Positions 25,791 to 35,588 of a stretch of DNA of 64,000 nt are shown one piece after another. Each line of letters starts with the position of its first letter. Within the stretch, counting starts at the first letter, position 1. Below the pieces are notes generated by a model, which saw only the letters and a program-made list of their open reading frames with translations, searched no databases and was not told the DNA's origin. This DNA comes from Serinus canaria (taxonomy: Eukaryota > Chordata > Aves > Passeriformes > Fringillidae), in NCBI RefSeq assembly GCF_022539315.1, contig NC_066313.1:31967059-32031058 (forward strand). The letters run 5' to 3'. The position numbers and the translations under genes were made by a program.

Positions 25791-27995
25791 TGGAACAGGC
25801 AACAGAAATAAGCATCCACCATTTGTCAGATGTGCATTTCCCTGTCGCACAGTGCATATACACAGCTAGAATTTTTAATCAAAACTATCAATAATTAAGT
25901 AGTACAGAATAAGTAGATGGCAAACACCATCCTCAAACTGAAGTATCTGCAATGGAATGTACTGAACTTTAAAAAAGCATGAAAGACATAAAAATTCCAC
26001 AAATGTCCTCCTATAGAGTAGTTCATCCAGATGTGCTAGAAATCATCATTTATAACAGCAATTTTCTGAATAACATTGTTTTAATGGGTAAATGCTTTAC
26101 TTACACAATGAAATTTTGATTTATATTGTTTCCCTCAGAAGCACTATTGTACAAACAGAATTGTTTCAAGAACATTCTATGCAAACATAAAGTACTGTTC
26201 ATTGGAGATTCATGGAACACTCCTCTTATCATTAAATAACTATTTCTCACTTCCATGAGGCATGTCAGTACAGTGAATGCCAAGACCCTGTGCATCTACT
26301 TACTCTCAGAAAGTCCAGCCTCCAAAAAAATAAGTTAACCTTGCCAACAGGAAAAGAAAGTAGGAAATAATGATAGTTGGGCAGTGCAGAAGCAAATATT
26401 GACACCATCTCAGAATTAATTCTATATATTTGGCCTACAGCAGTGCCTGCCATTTTCACTGTATTTTTAAAACTATCATTCTTTTATTTTAAAGCATCAT
26501 TGTGTGTCAGGAAACTACCACTGTCCCATGTTTAGAAGAAATATAAAAATGCTAAAGAATTTTGATAAATGTTAAAGCCACAGTGAAACTTGGGATCATG
26601 ACTGACACTGAAATAAAATTCACTTCTCTCACTACCTAGCTTTGGAGACTGTCTAAGGTTTAAACTAGTGAGGTTTCTGCTAGATAAATTTCCATTACGT
26701 ATCTGCTTGGAAATGGCTCCATCTTGGCCTAGCTTTGCAGGTCTATATTTATCTTCCATCCAGCCTTTCTAAATACTTTTAGATACAAATCCTTAAGCAC
26801 TCCAACACCTTTATCAAGCCAACATTCACTTCAAAACACACTCTTACTGTCTTGCTCCTCTCATATGCAAAAGATCAGTAAGGGTAATCATCCAGACACT
26901 AACTTCTGGGTGCAGTTTTACCCTCCTCCAGAGGTCACACAAAACTATTACTGGATCTATCTGTTCCACCAATAATCTGTCCTAGCAGTATGCTGTGGCA
27001 TACTACTAGGACAGCCTCGCTGCTTCCAGCAAATTGGGAAATGACTTAGGCATATCTGGACTGCACCATTCAGTTGCACAAGGACACCAGACAGCTGCCA
27101 TTGAGCAAGAAATCCAACTGTCCTAGGGCTTGCATTAAAGACCTCACCATTTATTTCATCCTGCTGCAGGTCTAGCTGCAAAACACCACTGTTTCTATGA
27201 CACCTCTTCAGACAGCTAAGGGAATGAGTCAAGTTTAAATAAAAAGTGTGTTTGATTTGGTTTGGGGTTTTTTCCTACGACTTTACAATTTCTTTGGGAA
27301 AAGAACTGTTTTCCAAAAAACAAGATTGAAATGGAGAGTTTCATTAACAAGCTTTACGAGGTTTATTGTTAGAAATTGAGTACCAGTGAGGTGATTTCCC
27401 TCGATTACAATTACAGGAGCTAACTTAGTTAATGCCAAGTAGTTGCCTGTGCTTTTGCCAAAAAAGAATTATTTCAGAGCTATAAAGGTTTCAGAATATT
27501 GTGTAAATGCATATTTTATTTAGATTTTTTATCCCAAGTGTTTAAAACACATATTCATTATAAAATAATTTCTTCAGTCTATGCCATGGGCTATTAAAAA
27601 TAAGTTTTACATGATTTAATTACTCTGTTGAGGTAATAGGTGAATAGAAATCATTATATCTTACTTTGTTTTAAAACCTTACTCTACATGATCAGTGTTG
27701 TGTGCATTGTCATCTCCCAAAGTACAGACTTTTATCTTTTGGATGTGGAAAACATCCCCTTTGTTAATATAGCTGATAAATGATATATGGCTCATTTCCC
27801 AAATTCTAGTGAGGGTCTCTCTCTCTCTCTAAAAACTTATTTGTTTAGTAACCACTGACTGATAGAACAGCAAGAATTTGTTCATCTGTTTCAAGGCGTA
27901 GTTCATATAATTTAACCATCCACACGTGTTAGCCAAAGCCCTTCAATAAAAAAAGATAAATAATGAAACCTAATGTTCCTCTTCTTATAATGATC
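25791..27995. other. Unique AT-rich sequence; possible conserved noncoding block at 27.39-27.83 kb
   Basis: No gene was recognised. A strong small hairpin at 26977-27014 is annotated separately. From about 27390 to 27830 the sequence is AT-rich but complex, with multiple TAAT/ATTA cores, similar in texture to vertebrate conserved noncoding elements; no alignment could be made. A short CT run lies at about 27817-27831. Confidence 0.45.
26977..27014. repeat. Inverted repeat: 17-bp arms with one mismatch, 4-nt loop
   Basis: Arms 26977-26993 (ctgtcctagcagtatgc) and 26998-27014 pair at 16 of 17 positions around the loop tgtg. The mismatch can be a G-U wobble in RNA from one strand. It is too short for a normal microRNA precursor and no gene adjoins it. 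Confidence 0.8.
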
Positions 27996-28285
27996 CTTTA
28001 GGCCTCATCTACACATGAAGTTAATTAGTTTAAACTGGCAGAGGGAAAGCCTTGCCATCAGGCTTACAAAGCTAGGTAGCAATTTTTCATTCAAGTACAT
28101 CTTAGTGGAAAACTTTATGATATCTCCTATCATCAAAATCTACAGAAAAAATATTATGCTGAGGTGTTTAACTGAAAGAGGTTATTGCATTTAATTAAAC
28201 TGACCCTAAAATTGGGATAACTCTCCCCTATCTGTAGTTATCCAAAATGTACGTGTCTAGTGTGAAGTAATTGACTAAAGCTCTA
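27996..28285. mobile_element. Probable ancient amniote DNA-transposon (MITE-like) remnant
   Basis: The left end has aggcctcatctacacatgaa followed by gttaattagtttaaactgg. The right part has aattaaactgaccc, ctatctgtagttatccaaaa and acgtgtctagtgtgaag. These motifs resemble a family of nonautonomous DNA transposons known from turtles, crocodilians and other amniotes, with termini like 'ggccttgtctacac' and internal 'tttaattaaactg'. The two ends show only a weak inverted-repeat relationship, as expected for a very old copy. The family cannot be named from memory. Confidence 0.4.
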
Positions 28286-28383
28286 ATGTCAATGCAGAAA
28301 GATGAGACTCTTCAAAGGGTAATTAATCCTCTGCTAAGTCAGGAAGGATGAATCACCCTCTGGAAATACCTTTTTCCATCAAC

Positions 28384-28712
28384 AGTACTTTTTCACATCA
28401 TGCATAATAAAACTGTGAAACTCATTACCACAGGATGCTGTGGAGGCACAGATGAAAGGCACTAATGCATTTAAAAGCCTTAGACTAATTCATGGAGGGT
28501 GGGTGCAGCAAGCAGATGGTCTGAAAATAGTCACCAGCTCAGGAAGTCCATGAACAATATATCTGGAAGGTGGAAAGTCTTGCATACTGCTTAGTTCTTA
28601 GACACTTCTCTAAACATCTGGTACCAGCCCCTGTTGGAACAGAATCCCAAATTAGATGGGCTGTTGGTCTAGCCCATGGGATAACTCTGCTGTTCTGAAG
28701 TTAACTCATGTC
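28384..28712 (+). mobile_element. Ancient amniote-type CR1 LINE 3' end, sense
   Basis: The order of landmarks is gaaactcattaccacaggat, gctgtggaggcacagatgaa, cttagactaattcatggag, attagatgggctgttggtct and agcccatgggataactctgc. It matches the 3' region of old CR1 subfamilies seen across turtles and crocodilians ('ggatgctgtggaggcc', 'gacaaattcatggagg', 'ctagatggaccattggtctgacccagtatggc'). The tail differs from the common bird CR1 tail elsewhere in the window, so this is an older lineage. The centre (about 28520-28620) is poorly conserved. Confidence 0.65.
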
Positions 28713-30678
28713 CTCAGCCAACATAACTATTCCCCTTAAGAAACCATGAGTACTCAAATACTAGGTATTTTTCCTTTATATAAAGGGATACTGTTCTATT
28801 TAGTACTAAGACATCTTGCTTTCATTCTAAGATACTTCTTGGTGCAAAGTGTGTCTCTTTTGGGTTAGCCAATACTCTATAAACAGCAATTTTCAGAAAA
28901 TATTTCTAAATGCGCTAACAATATTTCCTCAAAAGAAAGATCAAATAACTTTGTTTGGATACAATGTATTGTTACTGACTGTATGTATCTCTGATATATC
29001 AGGTGTCTGTAGCCAGTCATCAAAAGCTGAGGCTTAATTTCTGAAGTCCTTCTATACCATATTCAATATTTAAGCAAACACATAGTAAGAATGTGAACAT
29101 GCCATCTTAAGACGTGATTGCAATAAAAACATGCCTGAGAATAATAACATATTTGGAATAGGAAATCACCAGGTACGACCCGCAGGAGTTCATCATCAAG
29201 CCCAGTAAATCTTCCACATTTTCCTACCATCATTTTCTTTATTAATCAGACCTGTTCTTTTCTGTGTCTCATAAGCTTTGTTACATTTCTGGGATTGTGG
29301 TAATATTTCCAAATATTGGGGGAATTGTTTTCAAGAGCTACTAACAGAAAAAGCTTGTAAATATTCTAAAGACATTTTTAGACAGTAGTTACTGTATTAT
29401 GGAAGCTTGGGCTCACCAGAACAAAACAATTGGGAAAAGAACCTCAAATCAAAAGGTGAAAAGGAAGGAAAAAGCATCTTTTCAGTCTGACCACTACAAG
29501 ACTTATAGATGCTGTCCTGAAACTGAAGATCATTTTCTGGGAAACACATTCCAAATCCCTGAATTTCACTCTCATTAGTTCATGGCCATCCATGTGATGG
29601 GAACTTTTAAAGGTGCCTTTTCTCTTTAAAATATCACTGTAATTCTGATGATTCTGTTCAATAATCAGTGAGTTGTTTTTGCATTCCAGGAGGACTTCCT
29701 TTTGACACACAAAACTTTCCAAAAAAGTCTTACAGGGTTAGGTCACAAAATTACTCGTAACTTCATTTAGCTAATTGTAACACCGAATTCCAGAGCCTTG
29801 GAGACATTTAAAACATTCCTGGTGTAGGAATTAGTTGTGAAAATATACTCCATGTCTTTTATCAAATTTGGCAGATTATTATATTCCTCTTGTCTATATA
29901 GATAACATTTATCTAGGTGCCAGAACTACTATAGGATCCAGGAAACATCTGTATTCCGTTGTCCCAAGTCTGCTGGTCAAACCAATAGTTATTCAGCTCT
30001 AGATGACTCTGTATGGTAGGTGAAGCCATGGGGTGCATGCAATAAGGAGAGGAATAACTACTTTCCCACAGAAAGAGTGTCTATGTAACTTTGTAGCTCA
30101 CAGAGGAAAATTTGTGTTCCAGGAGGAAACATTTAAAATCACTTATTTGCATGGAACCATATGAAATCTAATATTCATTGTATTTTCCTCTGTATTTTCC
30201 TCCAGCAGTGAGGCAGGATCAGTGAAAATATGTTGTAACCTGGATATGGCTTAGGTTTCAGGCAACACCTTCCAAAACACCTGGTGTCTTCAAAACCCAA
30301 ATCCTGATTTCAAACATCTATGCCATCTTCAAACACAAGCCATTGTGAAGTGGACAGAGATTGTGAAGCACAATTTTTCTGTATTAGCCTCTCCTATTGC
30401 CTTGAAGGACTGAAGTTAGCAAATTGCTGTGTGCTATTTCCCAGTGCCAAAGGCATTATTCCAGCCTACAGCTAAGAATCTATTTAGACACTGGCACTCG
30501 ATTTAGGAACCCCACATTAAAGGTCCTCTCTAATCAACAGAGAGAAGCTTCAGAGGAACTTTCAGCTGGTATGAACTGCCTTTTGTCTATGACTTAGCAC
30601 TGAATGTGTAAGGAGCTCTGCAACCCAGCTCATGACTTCAGTTACAAGCTGTCCATGAATGTGGTTTTCTGCAACTTG
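28713..30678. other. Unique noncoding sequence
   Basis: No gene or repeat was recognised. The minus-strand open frame 29444-29722 (92 codons) has no recognisable domain. Confidence 0.5.
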
Positions 30679-30821
30679 TTTTAAGCCAGACAGTCCACAA
30701 AAAAGCACTAGTGCAGAACAGCTGTTAAGGGTTACACTCAAAGCTTTAACCCTTATGTGCCTCTATGGTCCTAGTCTCTGCAAAACCCAGATTTCAAAAC
30801 CCTTCTCTTCTAATGGAAACC
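30679..30821 (+). repeat. Left arm of a long inverted repeat (partner 32611-32752)
   Basis: This 143-bp segment (starting ttttaagccagacagtccac) is matched in reverse complement by 32611-32752. By hand alignment I count roughly a dozen substitutions and one 1-nt gap, near 90% identity. Homology ends abruptly on both sides: on the left just before ttttaagcc, on the right after aatggaaacc. I see no third copy in the window. The open frame 30659-30868 (+) largely overlaps this arm and is not convincing as a gene. It could be two copies of an unrecognised short repeat or a local inverted duplication. Confidence 0.9.
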
Positions 30822-32610
30822 CAATGCCTGAGTCACTCTCATGCTCTGAATTATATTTGAAGGATTAGAGAAATACCTGTGTCCCTGAGTGGCATAAACT
30901 GAGAGCAGCTACATTAGGCAGAATGATTAATTGGGACAAACGAAAACAAGAGAATTATTTTGAATCAGATACATCAAAATTTCCAAACTTTCACTACACA
31001 GTTCTGACTGTGTAATGGTGATATCTCTCCACAAGTAAAATCTATCTGAATCTGATGAACAGTGATTTTCACATTTGCTTGCTTCAATCCAGACATCATT
31101 TGGAATAAAGCAAACTTGAGGCTTTGACATTTCATCTTTAGTATCAATTTTTCCTTTAATTTCATTGTTCTTCCTTAAATTGCCCCAGCCAGGATCACAC
31201 TTCCTGTTTCCTTGAGTCTATTCCTTTCTTTGCACTACCACTCTTTTTTCACATGGTGTGCTGACTCTCTAGCTCAGGTTGAAACCACAGTTACAGGCAC
31301 AATTAAGTGGTACCACTGTGCTCTCTTCCTCTGACCCACAAATCCCCTGGGAATTTGGGATTACACTAAGAGTGGTGGAGGTTGGATAGAGACTATTAGC
31401 TAGTGAAGGACATTAACAACACAAAATGGAAGGAACAGGTTTTGTAGTTCTAGTCTTAGACTAAGAAGAGTCAACACAGCTCTACAAACTTCACCAAACT
31501 TAAAAAGACACCTGTGTAATTGGAAATAACAGAAATTTGCAATGTATACAAGGAGTTAAGTTGAACAGTTCATTTAAAATGTAATTACTTTCTATTGCAG
31601 ATCAGTTTGGGTGTTGTCATTTTGAAAAGAAACATTGACTTGCTCTCACCTTTCTTAGACCTTTTCACATTTTTTGGGTAATTTTGTTTAGCTTGTCAAA
31701 AACAAGAAGGCTGCATTATTAATAATATTCTAATGTGGCAGGTGCACATTTGTGTGTGGGAAGGTGTTGTTTTAAAGTGACAACTGAACCTTTTGTGAAA
31801 TATAAGGTTTCTTCCCAGGAGAAAGTCATCATCTCTCTTCCCTTTTTCTCAGGGTATAGTACATTATATGATAGAAGATGTTAATCTTAGAAGAAGATGG
31901 AACAGATGGCTCAGATTGAGACTGGGGGCACGACTACAACTGAGAGATGAAGAAAGAAATTTAAAAAGGAACAAAAAAGAGCAGAAAATTCAATTAAAAA
32001 GTTAAATTTTGAGGAAGCAGGTGTGTGGGTTTTATTATTGAGACCTCTACATTCTCATTTAGAGTAACCCATTTGTGAGGCTTGTTATGAACTTGTCTAA
32101 CCCCATTGCTGGCATTTTACTATGTATGCATACTTCAAAGGAATTTTAAATGCCATTGGGTAGCTCTTGCTCTCTCTTCCTCTCTCTTTGGTTACATCTG
32201 AGAGTCTGACAGCTCTATTTCACTGGAAGGGCTGACAAGCCTGTGATTCTCATTAGGCACAGCAGCATATAGATGTTTTGGGATCCTTCTGAATGGAGGC
32301 TCTCCAACAACTCAGTCCTATACTGCTGCCATTATCAGACAGCATAGAAAGTGCCTAAACTGATCTTTGACAAATTTTCAGCAAAATCACAATACAGAAT
32401 AACTAGCATATTCTAAAATTAATATCCTCCTAAGAACAGATTGTGTATGGCTCTGTGTAAGATTCACCACCGTTGACCTGATTCCAAAAACTCTGCTAGG
32501 CATTGTACTTGTTAACTTATTATTCAAAGTTATTAAAAAGATATGACTGAAGATCAACTGACTTACCAAGTCCAAGAAACTGGATGATACGACCTGTTTC
32601 ACAGAATACA
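30822..32610. other. Spacer (~1.8 kb) of the inverted repeat
   Basis: Unique AT-rich sequence with no recognised gene or mobile element. If transcribed it would be the loop of a ~140-bp RNA stem. Confidence 0.6.
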
Positions 32611-32752
32611 GGTTTCCATTAAAAAAGAAAGGTTTTGAAATCTGAGTTTTTCAGAGACTAGGACCATTGAGGCACATAAAGGTTAAAGCTTTGAGTGTAG
32701 CCCTTAACAACTATTTGCACTAGTGCTTTTTTGTGGACTGTCTGGCTTAAAA
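32611..32752 (-). repeat. Right arm of a long inverted repeat (partner 30679-30821)
   Basis: Reverse complement of the left arm at about 90% identity over 142 bp. It starts ggtttccatt on the plus strand and ends with ggcttaaaa. The inner blocks caaagctttaacc and atggtcctagtctctg (read on the minus strand) are identical in both arms, so the similarity is not due to low complexity. Confidence 0.9.
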
Positions 32753-35198
32753 AACACTTCTGGTAGCCTTAAAGCCAACCAGAAGTATTTTTCCCTGATT
32801 TACATATCATTCAAGAACCTCTTCACTCTTAAAGCCTGACTCTGGTTCCAGTTTTACATAGTTTGCTAATTTTATTCTGCTTTTTACTGCTTCCAGACAA
32901 GCTCCTAGCACAGGTGTTTTTGTGTTCACAGTTACATCTCTTTGCATGCTGCCCCTAAGTGTTGGGAGCTTCTTCTTAATCCACAGTATAGTACCTAATG
33001 CAGCAGTGTGTAAAGTAAATAATCTCCTCCTAATCCCTTTCCCTTCTCTTTCAGATTGTCATCCCCACAAGCAGAACCCATATGCTGCTTATACATTAGA
33101 TTTTACACAAAATGTGGATTCTAGATGGCTAAGGAGTGAAAAAAAGGCAAAGGCTAAAAACTTCTTCCTAAGAACTACTTACCAGCATCCTTGTTGAAGC
33201 AGAAATTGTCTGTGATAAGACAATAGCCCCGCACACCTCACATATGGCATTGCCCTTCCTCACACATACATTGCACATACAATCCATGTCATTGTTGCTG
33301 GAAGAAGAAAGTCAAATGAAAAATCTAAAGATACACCTCATCTAATCCGATTTTTATCTGGATCACAACTCATGCTGAATTATGAAACATGAGTGGACTT
33401 CAGCTTATTGCCTCTTCATAGCTATTCTGTGAATAGCTGTCGGCCTCCCAGGCATCAAATGACCCAGTAGAACCAAAACATGTTCAGGCTGTCCTCAAAA
33501 TTCTAACACTGGTGAAGGAAAAACAAAAGTAAAGACAGCTAAAAGGTGTCCTTAAACTAGGGCGTCAATATTTTTTAGATTGTTTAAAACCACACAAGCT
33601 GAGTCCTCTCCACTAAGCAAAGCAGTCCTTGCCCTTTAATGATTTTAGTCTGCTAGTTAAATCAAAGGTGCAAATATGAGTCCTTTAACTCCAAGCGGTT
33701 CATGTCATTCTGTAGAAATGTCACATGATGACAGTACAAGCTCTTAAGATAAAGTGATTGACACATCATCTTAACTACCCTCTCAGGTACTCTTTCTGAG
33801 ACAATCAATTTGGTGTTCTATCTCATTAAATTTCACTAGTTTGGTACCTTATATTAGTTGAAAGAGATACTCTACAGTGTCCTTGAATTGAAGGTATTTA
33901 AAGATCATTCTCACAGGCAGGAATGTTGATCAGATAAGAGTCAGACCTGCTGCAAGCTGTCGAAAGAGAAAAAGTGAAAGAAAAATTATGCACCACAAAA
34001 ATGACAGAGGGACACTGAGATCTTCAAATGGGTGCCAAGCCCTTTTTAAATAATATTAGAGAAAATCCAGCCACAGCCAGCAGTGTAAGGAATGACAGTC
34101 ATGCTATAAAAACCAAAATGTGATGACATATAAAGGCATTAAAGCAGGAAGGCAAAGTTTATTGTTCTGCTGCTTCTCTACTTGTTAATAATAAATTACT
34201 GCATTAATAACCCTTTATATTTATCCTATTGGACCATATATGACTAGTGATAAAACTTTTAACTACATTAGCAACACTACACTAATTGCATTAACTGGCA
34301 TAATAAAGTTAACGTATGAGTACGGTGTCCTTGATACACACATGGCAAGATTGCACATCTCATTAAGATTAATATTGTTGGAATAATGTCACACTATTTT
34401 TATCCAAGGCTGTATTACCAAACAACCATGACCCCCTGACATTAAGTTTTAAAATTTAATATTAGGTAACAGAATTACTGTTAAAGCAGCCTTTTTCAGA
34501 TGCAAATTTAGAGGTGGTTTTATATAAATCAGAAGTTAATCACCCAAGGCCAGTTTAAGTCCCATGAGATCCTCACCCTGAAAGAGGCTGTATCAGTGTA
34601 AATGGCCCAGGCCACCTGAAACAGCTGATCAGGATTTGTTAGTCTGAGCAGCAGGCAAACACCAGTTTTCTCATATTTACTCACAGTTCTAAATGACCTT
34701 TGACAGATAACACTGTCTCATTCTGTACTCACATCTACTTTGGTTTGCTGGAGACCTTAATCAAACCAGGCTGTGGACTAGAAGGAATTTGGGAAAATAG
34801 CGAAAGCTATTTTTTCTACATTGCACTCCCATCATAAAAAAAATAGAAGCATACTGATTTCAGCATAAAATCTGATCCACAGGCCAACACCTAGTAGGAC
34901 AAATTCAGGAATGGATTCCACACCCATAGTGGGGACCTCTCCACCCTCCACCATTGGCTATGGCCATGACAATGGCTAGCTCTGGGCCAAGGCCATCCCC
35001 TCCTCGGTGTGTGGGACACTCCCAACTTGCTGTGAGGTACATGGCTCTTCACCTTTGAAGTCTGTGCTTTGAAAGCAGGATACAAACACAGGGGATCAGA
35101 CATCTCCATCATATTGGGCACAAGCAGAGCAGTCTTGTCCTTCCAAGAGAGGCATCAAGTTGTTGCTACAAACACCCATCCTTGTGCTGCATTTCCTC
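32753..35198. other. Unique noncoding sequence; possible conserved block at 34.14-34.48 kb
   Basis: No gene can be supported. A strong 3' splice-site-like pyrimidine tract ends in tttcag at 33054, followed by an open frame to 33197. From 34140 to 34480 there is AT-rich but complex sequence with many TAAT/ATTA cores, a texture common in conserved noncoding elements; this is not verifiable by eye. Confidence 0.45.
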
Positions 35199-35588
35199 TG
35201 TGGCATTGTTCAGAGGGGTCCCTGGATGAGGGAAGAGACGAGAAAGAGGCTCCATGTATCAGAAGGCTTGGTTTATTATTTTATCATGTATAATATATTA
35301 AAACTATACTAAAAGAATAGAGGAAAGGATTTCATCAGAAGGCTAAGCTAAGAATAGAAAAGGAATGAAAAACAAAGGCTTGTCTCTGACCGAGACAGTC
35401 TGGACAGGTGAACTGTGATTAGCTCTTAATTGGAAACAGCCTGATGAGACCAATCACAGATCCACCTGGTGCATTCCACAGCAGCAGATAAGAATTGTTT
35501 GCATTTTGTTCTTGAGGCCTCTCAGCTTCTCAGGAGAGAAAAATCCTAAGGAAAGGATTTTTCATAGAACATGTCCCTGACATTCCTC
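35193..35588 (-). mobile_element. Endogenous retrovirus solo LTR (passerine-type family), antisense, with 6-bp target-site duplication
   Basis: The LTR spans 35199-35582 (384 bp). The plus strand runs from tgtggcattgttcagagg to tgtccctgaca, so it has TG...CA ends. It is flanked by the perfect direct repeat ttcctc at 35193-35198 and 35583-35588. The plus strand shows tttatt at 35272-35277, so the poly(A) signal AATAAA is on the minus strand and the element is antisense. Blocks such as aactatactaaaagaatag, cagcagcagataagaattg and gaggcctctcagcttctcag match an LTR that I recall as abundant in songbird genomes. There is no internal retroviral region. It appears young: intact duplication and close fit to the remembered pattern. 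Confidence 0.93.
35272..35277 (-). promoter_or_regulatory. LTR polyadenylation signal AATAAA (minus strand)
   Basis: Reverse complement of tttatt within the antisense solo LTR, about 75 bp from its 3' end. It is consistent with a retroviral R-region poly(A) signal. Confidence 0.55.
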
